From Labia minor (lineage: Eukaryota > Arthropoda > Insecta > Dermaptera > Spongiphoridae), in the NCBI GenBank assembly GCA_963082975.1, contig OY720344.1, positions 69,654,546 to 69,718,545 of the forward strand: a DNA stretch of 64,000 nucleotides, read 5' to 3'. Positions 13,553 to 22,600 of this stretch are shown here, piece by piece (within the stretch, counting starts at the first letter, position 1; every line of letters starts with the position of its first letter). The notes under the pieces were generated by a model. The model was not told the origin of the DNA. It was given only the letters and a program-made list of their open reading frames with translations, and ran no database searches. A program made the translations under genes and the position numbers.

Positions 13553-13909
13553 CGAATGGAGCGCGCCGTGGAGTAACCCTGTCGGATCTTGTTTCTTCTC
13601 CTGTTTATGTTTAACAGCTTTTTTCGCTTTCGTCTCGAGGAATCGCTGCTTAAGCACGAGCGTCTCTTGAATATTTTGCTCACAGAGACCATTGAACAGC
13701 TGATCAAACCTCGGCATACTATCGTTTTGTCTTCTTCGGTAGCTTTCAATTCGTCGTCGTAGACGATCAACGACAGCTTGCCGTCGTGGAGTGAGTGCGA
13801 CCACGTCGGCTGCCATTGCAGCAGCAGCAACAGCTGCAGCTGCAGCGGGATTGGCAGGCGGCGCGGCGCCCTGCGTCGGTGGATTTCGGGGTAGGACACC
13901 CCCGTCCAT
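13553..13909 (-). CDS. mam: mastermind (MamL), first coding exon
   Basis: Mastermind is the nuclear co-activator that binds the Notch intracellular domain-CSL complex on DNA and recruits acetyltransferases; its N-terminal helix makes that contact. The exon encodes 119 residues ending in phase 0. Residues 1-40 are Pro/Ala-rich (a nine-residue PAAAAAVAA run near 21-29). Residues 41-106 are the MamL-1 domain: PRRQAVVDRLRRRIESYRRR, then MPRFDQLFNGLCEQN, ETLVLKQRFLETKAKKAVKH and a Lys-rich tail. The start at 13907-13909 is preferred over an in-frame ATG 51 bases upstream because the protein then begins MDGGVLP, close to my recollection of the fly start (MDAGGLP). A consensus donor (GTAAGT, minus strand, 13547-13552) ends the exon. 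Poly-Ala replaces the poly-Gln of the fly N-terminus. The remaining exons lie beyond base 1. Identification is from motif recognition and is strong. Confidence 0.92.
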
Positions 13910-14428
13910 GCAAGGCAACGGAGGATCCACGGTTGCCGGCAAGGGACAACACCTGGTCACAAATCACTTAGCAGCCAGCCAACCACCTTCGGAGCATGGT
14001 TCACCACAAATACACTGAATAGTCCACGCGATTAGATGACAAGACAACGGTGGCGCATCGGCATCCAGGCACAACAGGTTGCTGCACTTAACCAATCTCC
14101 ATGATTCATGTCACTATGTCGTAAGAGTGCAGTGTTCGCTGAGAATCCATGTCCATAGAATCACATAAACAATGGCATTAGTATCACCATACACCACATT
14201 AATAGAAATCCAAGGATAAATGTCCTGAAGATTAGGAAGCAAAAGAGCGCAACGGATGCTCGTTGTTTGTCGAGTTTGGTGTCACAGAGTGAGGCGCGTG
14301 GGTCGCTGTATGCGTGCTTCCAACCGAATGACGGGTGCGCTAGGCAACGCAACAACACGAGCGACATCACGCGCCACTCATATAAACTAACTAGCGGATG
14401 GTCTGTGCTGTGGTGTGTGATTAGCAAA
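13910..14428. promoter_or_regulatory. shared 5' region between mam and TRAP1
   Basis: The 519 bases between the divergent start codons are clearly more GC-rich than the flanks and contain several CpGs, as expected for 5' UTRs plus a bidirectional promoter. A CCAAT motif lies at 14092-14096 in a plus-strand reading. A TATAAA at 14381-14386 lies 43 bases before the TRAP1 ATG; it could be chance in such AT-rich DNA. No transcription start can be fixed from sequence alone. Confidence 0.5.
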
Positions 14429-14555
14429 ATGGCTGCAAGAGCATTTCCATTTATTCGAGCAAACAATTTTATTAAAACTTTTCAATTTCATTCAACAAGA
14501 CATATTTCATTCCTTCCGAAAAGTTATTCAAAAACAAATCAATTCAAATATTTAG
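14429..14555 (+). CDS. TRAP1: TRAP1 (mitochondrial HSP90) exon 1
   Basis: This is the first coding exon of the mitochondrial HSP90 chaperone TRAP1, an ATP-dependent matrix chaperone. It encodes residues 1-42 plus one base of codon 43. The start ATG sits in CAAAATGGC, a good animal start context. The peptide begins MAARAFPFIRANNFIKTFQF. It has many Arg, Lys, Ser and Phe and no acidic residue before residue 53, as expected for a mitochondrial targeting sequence. The exon ends at a strong donor (TTTAG then GTAAGT). The open frame continues upstream of this ATG, but that region is probably 5' UTR because the targeting peptide starts here. The gene is divergent from mastermind. It is assigned to TRAP1 through the downstream exons, since targeting peptides are poorly conserved. 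Confidence 0.85.
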
Positions 14556-14735
14556 GTAAGTTCGCGAAAATCTATTATATATATATATATTCATTATAAT
14601 TATTGATTTATTCTAACCTTAATGCCGGTTTTCTGTAACTTTATTAGCATTATATAATTATATACATATACATTTAATATTTATACTTCTTTAATGTTAT
14701 AGGGTGATATTTTCATTAATAATTATTCTTCACAG

Positions 14736-14831
14736 GATTATGTAGATCGTTAACTTCTCAAAGTGAGCCAAAGACGGATGTCATCCCTGAAGCACGCCGT
14801 TCTATAATAACAGACAAGGAAAAAGGAAAAG
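14736..14831 (+). CDS. TRAP1: TRAP1 exon 2
   Basis: This exon of 96 bases is in phase with exon 1 (1/1) and encodes residues 43-75: GLCRSLTSQSEPKTDVIPEA followed by RRSIITDKEKGKG. It is flanked by a CACAG acceptor and a GTAAG donor. It corresponds to the weakly conserved linker between the targeting peptide and the ATPase domain. In vertebrate TRAP1 this segment also holds an acidic stretch and a short SII-type motif before the HEFQAE block. Intron 1 is only 180 bases, in sharp contrast to the next two introns. Confidence 0.8.
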
Positions 14832-15411
14832 GTAAGAATTCTAATTTAATTTTATATATGATAAATTAATATCGAATCTAATTTATATTTATGGAAAAGA
14901 GTTATTTTTTTATTTTTTATTTTTTATTTATTTATTATTTATTTTTTAAACATTTGAATGTTATATATTATTCTTTGCTTTTTATGATATTTTGTAGTTT
15001 AATTATAAAATTAATTTCAAAAATAACCAAACTCTGATTAAAATGGTATTAGTTCTTTTATTTTTATCAAATCCGTTTTCAACATAATCTAGTAGGACAT
15101 CTGAGAACCTTGCATACTCGAAAGGGTTTACCTTCACCTAACCCTTAAGCTTCACTGTGAGGAGTTTTAATTAGTTAATAATTTCACTCTGACTTGGATG
15201 AAGATAATTATTAAACATCAATTATATAAACGAATGTTTATTATCTACATAATAGATAAATGATGTATTAAGAGATATATAAATTAATTATTAAATCTAT
15301 AAATTGGATAATTTGTGGTAAATAAAATTATCAAAATAGTATTAAATATAAAATAAATATTTATAACGGATAATATTATATTAATACAAATCCCTTCCCC
15401 CACTATTTAAA

Positions 15412-15630
15412 ATTTACTAGCTTCTCAGAGCGCCTTCGGCGTTCTTCACACCTAGACGGGGGCTCCGCCCCTGTACCCCCGAGTGGTACATAGTATTTGG
15501 TTGAAAGTAGTAAAAGGTTTTCATCCATTTTGTTCCAATCAGTATATTACATAAAACATTCATTTCTTTTTGTGTTTTTATTTAAAATATTTTTTAATTT
15601 AATCAGTAAATTAATTATATATTAGCGCAC
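15412..15630 (+). repeat. dispersed repeat family D, copy 1
   Basis: It shares about 165 bases with 42396-42562, including CTGTACCCCCGAGTGGTACA and the following AGTATTTGGTTGAAAGTAGT. Copy 1 extends further left and holds two GC-rich palindromes: GGGGC-TCC-GCCCC at 15459-15471 and CGCCTTCGGCG at 15431-15441. No coding capacity is visible. It may be the end of a Helitron or LINE. Confidence 0.6.
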
Positions 15631-15799
15631 CAGTGTGAGAGAGCCCTCAAACAAAATATATTCTTAAAAAAAAAAGAAATTTAAGAAAAGTTTGAAAAAA
15701 ATAAATTGTTTAGCAAGGTTAGTTTTAAAAAAAGTTTCAATTTATATTAATAATTAAAAAATAAAAATAGTTTTAGATAAATAATGAATTCAATCTAAA

Positions 15800-15985
15800 A
15801 CAAGTTTGGAATAAAACAAGTTTAAATCATCCCCTTGTGCTTTTATTAATTTTCAAAGCTTTTTATTTGAATACTTTCTCTTTCTTATATTAATATGTAT
15901 TTTGGTATTGTATCTAAAATTTGGATTTTAAATCGATAGTAGAAATTCAGGTTTAATCTGTTTTTTTATTCTAGGGTGTTTATAT
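15800..15985 (+). repeat. dispersed repeat family E, copy 1
   Basis: It aligns with 18765-18940 over about 165 bases: AATTTTCAAAGCTTTT, GAATACTTTC(T/A)CTTTCTT, GTATTGTATCTAAAAT, TTAAATCGATAG and TTATTCTAGG are shared. Copy 1 follows family D directly, so D and E may be parts of one larger element. Confidence 0.5.
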
Positions 15986-16068
15986 ATATAATATACTTAA
16001 GAATATTTTATTAAAAATTTCGAGCCCTTCTATTTTGTTCTCTTTACCTCTGACAATAAAATCAAAAA

Positions 16069-17375
16069 CAGTCAGTCCTCGTAGTTACGGCAGGTTAGGT
16101 TCCGAAAATATGTGACGTAAATCGAAACGACGTAACTCGAAGCACCATTTTCCATGTTTCCATACTAAATGAAAGAAATTTTAATGAAAAATGAAACTGA
16201 CTTTTAATAATATATTATTTTTATTAATAATGTAGGTAATATTAATATTAATAACTAAACTAAACTTTTGGTTTGAAAAACTATCAATTTTAGTTTGTTT
16301 TGCTTCTATTTTCTTTGCTTCATACATGTCTCTGTAACACTGATATGTCGTTTTAATTTGCGAATTAACACTAACACTTCTTTCTACATTTGTATCATTT
16401 TCCTCAAAAATATTCATTGCATGCTGTAAACTTGAAAAAGCTTCTGATAAGTTAATCAAAGTAAGCCCCGTTTCTGTGATATCTACAGACTATAACTGAG
16501 ACTCCTCTGTGTTTTTGTCGAGTGCCATTTCAATTCAGTAAGTTCTTCTGCATGAGAATCTAAGGCCCGATTCACACACAAGTGGCGTATGGCACTGGCG
16601 TGGTTCTGGCGTGAAACAGGTTTGTTAATGTAATTGCATTAGCTTATGACTCAATACCCACAGATATGGCGTGTTGGAGGCGTGGAAAATGGCACGAAGA
16701 CCACTCCACTCCGACGCGACCGGTGGCTCGTAGGGACTTTGCACGCCACTTCTAGACCATTTCATTATTCATTTCAACTTTTTAATCAAATTTTATATTT
16801 TGCCAGCATTTAATTATAAAAACGTGTTTTTTGAGCTACTTTTTTTATGCTACTTTAAATGTTATTAATTTATTTAAAAAAAAATCAAAGTAAACAAAAT
16901 AAAAATAAAATATAAAATTAGCATAACACTAAACTACTATAAAAATAATATTAAAAAATATATTATATATTAAAATCTTACGTGAAAATCCAATTATGAG
17001 ATCAAATTTTCTTAATTAAAATAATTTACTCACATAATCTTAAGAACCACGCCAGAACCACGCCAGTGCCATACGCCACTTGTGTGTGAATCGGGCCTAA
17101 CAAATCTTCAATATCGTCAATAGACTTCAATATTGGGTAAGGCATTGGCTAAATCAACAATGTCAGAAGTAATATTATTAGAAATATAAGTGTGAGTGGG
17201 CATTTTTTTTCCAAAACAAGCCCGTTTCATCCACGTTAAAAACATTTAAAAAAACCGGCTTGTGTGCCTTGGATGTACGAAACCCTTGAGCTATCTCGAA
17301 ACTTGTGACTTAAGTTTGAGGAATGGTATCAAAATATTGTTTGACATAACTCGAAACGACGTAACTATCAATATT
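16069..17375 (-). mobile_element. Tigger/pogo-type transposon remnant
   Basis: The left end begins CAGTCAGTCCTCG, like pogo-family termini. On the minus strand, 17246-17211 reads NVFNVDETGLFW, the block with the first catalytic Asp of Tigger/jerky transposases. It is followed by KKNAHSHLYF and, after a deletion that removed the rest of the DDE core, a C-terminal part (SDIVDLANALPN, then SEAFSSLQHAMNIFEENDTN and EAKKIEAKQTKIDSF near 16290). Stops and a frameshift show it is dead. A 534-bp MITE is inserted into it. The right terminus is not clearly visible. Confidence 0.75.
16564..17097. mobile_element. Harbinger-type MITE, 534 bp
   Basis: Perfect terminal inverted repeats of 50 bases begin GGCCCGATTCACACACAAGT at 16564 and end with the complement at 17097. 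A TAA target duplication lies on each side (16561-16563 and 17098-17100); TWA duplications are typical of PIF/Harbinger. The interior has no coding capacity. Perfect long TIRs suggest recent mobility. It sits inside the Tigger remnant and splits its coding region. Confidence 0.85.
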
Positions 17376-17483
17376 CTAGTTAAAAGTAATAAATTAAATA
17401 TATTTTACAATCAGAGAATACATAAATAAATAAAATTATAATAAAATGTGATGTTTTTGAAAATTATTTTAACGAGAATTTTT

Positions 17484-18069
17484 ACTATTTCGTCACGAAA
17501 ATTTTCAATGTCAAGATTTTGATGTTTTTATACGTTTTGAAGGTCCCTGAGTCATTTTCGCTAAGGTAGAGAAAAATGTCTGTGTGTGTATGTATGTGTA
17601 TGTAGACAAAATTACGCAAAATCGGTTTTAGCTAGAATCATAAAATTTAGTACACGGGCATTATTCAAAATTCGTAGTTTTCTATCAAATTTTGAAAAAT
17701 GTAGCTCATCCGGAAGAGGGTCATTACCAACAACGTTTTGATTTTTTTTCCTCTAAAGTGACCGTCAAAATAAAGATATATGTTTGATAGTTTTTCACTT
17801 GATTAAAAATTGTATAAAACTGCTATATTTAGAATTTCAGCTTGACTGAAGCCCTGAAAGTATCGTAATTAATTTTTTAACACTGCTAATCACGCGCCAG
17901 CACGTGACGTGGTGACATCAACAAAGAGCCAAATACGCGCTGGTTTATTAAATATTATTTATTAATTTTAATTTATAATTTATAATTAATTAAATTTAAT
18001 TTGAATATAATACTTATATGTTAGTTAACCCAATTCAAATTGCGAGATAGTCGAGTGGAGACACTCCAG
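17484..18069 (+). mobile_element. Helentron-like family A, copy A1
   Basis: This is a full-length, somewhat diverged copy. It has the ACTATTTCG tip, the AGAAAAATGTCTGTGTGTGT microsatellite, an AAATTTAGTACA block, and the 3' end GCGAGATAG followed by the hairpin GAGTG-GAGA-CACTC (18053-18066) and CAG. Confidence 0.75.
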
Positions 18070-18764
18070 ATATTTACTATATGAATGTAAAAATAAATTT
18101 AGTAAAAAAAAAAGATTTATTTTATAAAATTATTAAATTATTTTTCTTTGATTATATTATTGCAATTTGAAAATAAAATTTTTGATTTTAATATCATAAA
18201 TCTAATATAATATTCAATAGAGTTGTGAATTCTACAAAAATATGAGACATTAAAAACAAAATTATGAAAATTTTAAATTTTTCATTTATGTCTAAGTTAC
18301 AATGGAGAAATAAATTTATTATAAAATTTAGGAGCTTAAGGTTTTCATTTCTTAAATGTTTTTCTTAAAAGGGGACATTAAAGAAACATTAAATTATGTG
18401 TTATATTATAGTCAATCTAATAATTAGCTTGTACTTCATTTTTATATTGTGCACTTAGCACTATGGTTATTGCAATGACTACATGGTGAGTGTTATATTT
18501 TTAAATATTGTGTGGCTTAATTCGACGGTCAGTGATTAATGCCTTTCAGTCTCGTTATCACCCCTTCCCTCCAATAATTAATTAACTCATGCAAGTGCAT
18601 CGTATTACTTTCATTTACAATAATCTGATTATTAAGGATATAATACAATTTATTTAAATAATATAGTTCTATAATTATTTCAATATCAAAAGAAATAATT
18701 GATAAATAAACAAAGTTTACTTTTCACTTAAATGATTAATAAAAATTCACATAGTTTTGATAAA

Positions 18765-18940
18765 AAAAATTAAAAACAAGTTTATATCAACCCGATATGC
18801 TTTTATAATTTTCAAAGCTTTTAATTTGAATACTTTCACTTTCTTGTATTTATCTATTATGTATTTTTGTATTGTATCTAAAATGTGGGTGTTAAATCGA
18901 TAGGAGAAATTAATCTATTTATTTTATTCTAGGCTATTAT
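18765..18940 (+). repeat. dispersed repeat family E, copy 2
   Basis: This is the second copy of the unit described at 15800-15985, diverged by scattered substitutions. It has no coding potential. Confidence 0.5.
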
Positions 18941-20049
18941 CAATCAAATATAAAATTAATATTATTTATATTATAATTTTTTTTTATTTATTAATTTTAT
19001 TTATTAATTGATTTAATAAAAATTTTATATAAATCAATGGAATAAAAAATATGGATGTCGCGAGCAGTAAAAGAGGATATAAAAGGATTTATTTTCGTGT
19101 CATGACCATATTATTGTAAAAATATCATCTGTGTCATAATCAATTGAAGCTCCTATTGAATCAATGGGATATTTGAAACCATACCGGTCAAAATAATGAG
19201 AAAAGATATTGAACAATGGGCTTTGATCTCAAGTAATTGTCAATCGTTCATCAAGTTATTCCAATAGAATTTTAGTTGTTTGGTTATTTAAAACTTATAT
19301 ATCCTGTAAATAAAAGTGATAAATGTTACACTCTCTATTTGTGGAAAAATTTGTAAGACTTAAAAAAAATTCTTAAAAACTCAGGGAGGGGTTTTCATAT
19401 AATTTACATTTATCAGCTTTATTTATAACATTTATAAAATTATTTGAACTTTAAATTATTTTTCTTTTATTCTTTTAGTAATCTTAATAATTTTTAAACT
19501 TTTAATATTGGTACATATCCAATCACTTTAATATTACTAATCACTAATAAAACAAATGTGATAAAATTAGATAAATATATTTATTTAATATTTGCTTCAT
19601 AATTAATATGATTTATTGATTAATATAAATAAATCATTATTCTTTTTCTCTGAGTATTTTTAAATAATATATTTTTGTACTGTAACACTTGTTTTGAACT
19701 TAGTAATATAAATGAAGACCCGCTATAGTGGGAGGAAAAGACGAATGATAGAAAGAGAGTCTCTCGCGGGCTCAGCTCCCAGCAAAGCGTCGAAGCCATC
19801 GACTGCCTAATGCAGAATCCCCGAATGCGGCACACGACTGTCCCACGCCTCGTCACGATTCGCAAAACAGTTAACCTAGTCATAACAAAATATAGGGAAC
19901 CCCCCCCAAATTTACCATACCTTTTTTTTAAAAAAAACTTCAATTTTATTTAAATTAATTAAAATAACCATAAATAACATTTTAATTAAATTAATTTAGT
20001 TTTATTTATTTAATTAACGGCTATTGTACCGTAAACTCATTTCAATAAT

Positions 20050-20470
20050 TTTTATTTTATTCTATCTATCTTTGTGGCTCTCCGAAACTCTAAAGTTTTT
20101 GGCCTCAGCAACTATATTCATCCAAGGACCCCTGAGCTACATCCTTCGTACTCTTATTTTCTCTCATATCTCTCACGTCCCTTACTACATTATCCATCCA
20201 CCGCGTCTTTGGTCATCCAACCGCACATTTCTGAATCGGTCTCCACAAATATATTTTTCGCTAGTCTACCATTACACATTCTTGGTATGTATTCTGCCCA
20301 TCGAAACCTTGATTTTATTACTCTAACTATGCCTGGAGATACATGCAATTTCTTGGTATACAGTCACCGCCATCCCTGTTACCTAATCCTTCTATTGGCC
20401 CATAAATGCTGCGAAGAATCCTATTTTCAAATAATCCATTTCTACTCTTGTCTCCTACCGTCATAACGTG
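20050..20470 (-). pseudogene. LINE 3' end fragment (C-terminal ORF2 remnant)
   Basis: On the minus strand the sequence degenerately encodes the C-terminal tail found in many non-LTR retrotransposons: NGLFENRILRSIYGPI, then VIKSRFRWAEYIPRMCNGRL (matching IKSRRLRWAGHIARM), then a GRPKTRWMD-like piece across frames, and an EAK...FRVSES end. Several frameshifts are present. The tip on the plus-strand left side is (CTAT)n, fitting a simple-repeat LINE tail. The plus-strand open frames here are antisense shadows. Confidence 0.65.
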
Positions 20471-20500
20471 CATAATACATCCGGGATAATAATTGTACTA

Positions 20501-21385
20501 CACCCTCCATTCAAAAAGAAACCGAACTTTAAAAAAAAAAATAGTACCACTAATGCCATCTGTTGTAATATTTTACCCGTAGATGGCTGAGTCCCTCATT
20601 GACTATTGGTATAAATTTCATGACATTTGGATGCATACAACAAAAGTTATTGCGTTTCAATATTGTGTACATCGGTCGGAAAATGAGTTTCAAACAAAGA
20701 GCTGCAATTGATTTTTGTGTTAAACTTGGTAAAACTTTTACTGAATCGCACCAAATGCTACAAAATGCATATGGTGATGATTGTCTATCCCGTACGCAAG
20801 TTTACGAGTGGTTCGGGCGATTCAAATCGGGTAGAGAGACGCTTGATGATGATGAAAGAACAGGCTGTTCCAGAATCGGATTGAAGATATCGAAAAAGTG
20901 CATGAAATCATCAAAAATAACAAAAAATCGTTTAAAAAATTTTACTTGGGCGTCATGAAGCGTTTGCTTACAAGAATTCGTCGTATTAGGCCAGAATATC
21001 GAGAAATCGGCAGTTGGACTCTTTTGTACGATAATGCACCATCATATCGTTCGCGACTCTTGGTAAAAATCCCGTTATTCCTTTGCATTATTAGCCCTAT
21101 TCACCAAATCTGGCTCCGTGCGACTTCTATCTGTTCCCTAAACTGCATTTGGCGATGAAAGGAAAGTGGCACGCATCGATTCAAGCCATTTGGGAAGGCG
21201 ACGACCGACGTCCTAAAGACCATTTCAATAAAGGACATGAAGAAGTCGTTTGACAACTTATTGGAGCGTGCAAATTTGTGTGATGCAGAAGGGGAATACA
21301 TTGATTAATAAAAGTGATTTGTTCCAAAATGTACATTGGTTTTTTGTTTTTTTAAAAAGTTCGGTTTCTTTTGGAATGGAGGGTG
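20501..21385 (+). mobile_element. mariner-type transposon, internally deleted, 885 bp
   Basis: The TIRs begin CACCCTCCATTCAAAAAGAA and are followed by ACCGAACTTT; the right end is the complement. The TA target duplications lie at 20499-20500 and 21386-21387. It carries a broken transposase. Another copy of the same terminus starts at 63968. Confidence 0.9.
20683..21308 (+). pseudogene. mariner transposase pseudogene
   Basis: The start ATG at 20683 opens MSFKQRAAIDFCVKLGKTFT, then RTQVYEWFGRFKSGRETLDD, the paired-type DNA-binding region of mariner. A frameshift follows after DDERTG, then DIEKVHEIIKNN joins directly to LGVMKRLLTRIRRIRPEYRE and WTLLYDNAPSYRS. The stretch with the first catalytic Asp has therefore been deleted, and the usual HDNAPSH has become YDNAPSY. 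After another frameshift come LAPCDFYLFPKLHLAMKGK and FDNLLERANLCDAEGEYID with the stop at 21306-21308. It cannot make an active enzyme but could be mobilised in trans through its TIRs. Confidence 0.85.
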
Positions 21386-21962
21386 TATAGATTTGGTCGA
21401 GTCATAAATAACTTTCGCCTAAGTGTGTCTCTTTTGTTATTTTTTTTACACAATGGGATTCCCCCTGATAAGGGATTTTTGTTTCACTTCGCAGGTATAA
21501 ACTGATTAGTCTCTAGACTACGTCTTTTCGGTGCACACGTGAATATTTTATAACGTTTTTCTTAACTTCTCTTGGCCTCTGTCTGTCTGTCTGTTCGCTC
21601 TTTTGACAAATTGAAATCGATTTTTCATCATCTTAATATTGAGAGAGACTTTTGAAAATTTTTATAGATATTTCAATCGATCTCTAGAAGAAATACAAGA
21701 AATATAATTGAATTATAATTAGTTAATTGTAATTAATTAGCAATTAATTACTTTTAGTGACTAACTCCTTTTGTATTGCTCCGATTAATTTTTTTCAACG
21801 GATTCTGAAACATAAATATTGATTTCAGGGTAGATTTTCATTTTGAACGTATTTAAAAAAATTTTATAGAATTGAAATTAATGATGAATTCTTATTAACA
21901 GGTTTGTTGCCAATGAAAGAGGGCTTTCTTCCCCTCAAATGGCAAAGAGGAAGTAACCTTTT

Positions 21963-22148
21963 TACCGACTGACGATAGTAAGGGAGGTATTGTTTTCACA
22001 CCAAATTTCACATGCACAGATTTTTACATATCTCCACGAATTATGCATTTTCTTAACAGAAAAAAGTATTTTTATCATGATGTCTGTCCGTCCGTATAGG
22101 TGTGTACAGCTTGAACGGCTCAACGGATTTTGATGAAATTTGTATATT
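21963..22148 (+). mobile_element. Helentron-like family B, copy 3 (5' part only)
   Basis: It begins TACCGACTGACGATAGTAAG and stops after GATTTTGATGAAATTT, about 185 bases in. It contains the GTCCGTCCGT tract and the AACGGCTCAACGG block, but no 3' hairpin. Confidence 0.65.
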
Positions 22149-22280
22149 TCTTTTATTTAAATTAATTTTAAATATTTCTTCTAATATAAACAACCATTTT
22201 GGATTTGATTGATAATATGTAAATTTAATAAAAATTCCTTTAAATTTTTATATTTCTTATTTTTTATTTTTACCTTCATA

Positions 22281-22600
22281 ATGAATAATCAAAAGATACA
22301 CTTTCGACATGTGATGCTTTGGGAATTTAAACAAGGCAATAGTGCTACAGCTACCACTCGAAAACTGTGCAGTGTGTATGGTGAAGGAGTGATAACTGTG
22401 TTCGGGCAGTAAGAAATTGGTTTGTGAATTTCCGTTCTGGAGACATGACCATCAAAGATGAGCCAAGTATGGGTCGTCCTTCTGACTTTGATGAGGATCT
22501 TTTGAAGTCAGTATTGGAAGAAAATCCATGCCAGTCACACCTAGATAGTTAGCATAGAAGCTCAATACATCCCATTCAACTGTTTGCTGTCAATTGGAAA
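22281..22600 (+). pseudogene. mariner transposase N-terminal fragment
   Basis: MNNQKIHFRHVMLWEFKQGN and CSVYGEGVITV, then after a one-base frameshift RNWFVNFRSGDMTIKDEPSM and GRPSDFDEDLLKSVLEENP. This is the tandem helix-turn-helix region and linker of mariner transposases. Stop codons and loss of similarity follow, and the catalytic domain is absent. It differs in sequence from the mariner at 20683, so it is a separate family. Confidence 0.75.

Noticed and set aside
13493-13960. The full 155-codon frame as the mam coding region
   Set aside because: The last codons lie beyond a strong GTAAGT donor, and the ATG at 13907-13909 gives a more mam-like start than the upstream one. The other frames across 13549-14018 are shadows of the mam exon.
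14381-14386. TATAAA as a defined TRAP1 TATA box
   Set aside because: Such hexamers are very frequent in this DNA, and housekeeping chaperone genes usually lack TATA boxes; mentioned only as a possibility.
14161-14466. 101-codon minus-strand frame upstream of TRAP1
   Set aside because: It overlaps the TRAP1 start antisense, with no recognisable domain; it probably results from the higher GC of the shared 5' region.
20024-20466. 100- and 130-codon plus-strand frames
   Set aside because: They lie antisense to a recognisable LINE C-terminal remnant and have no family match themselves.
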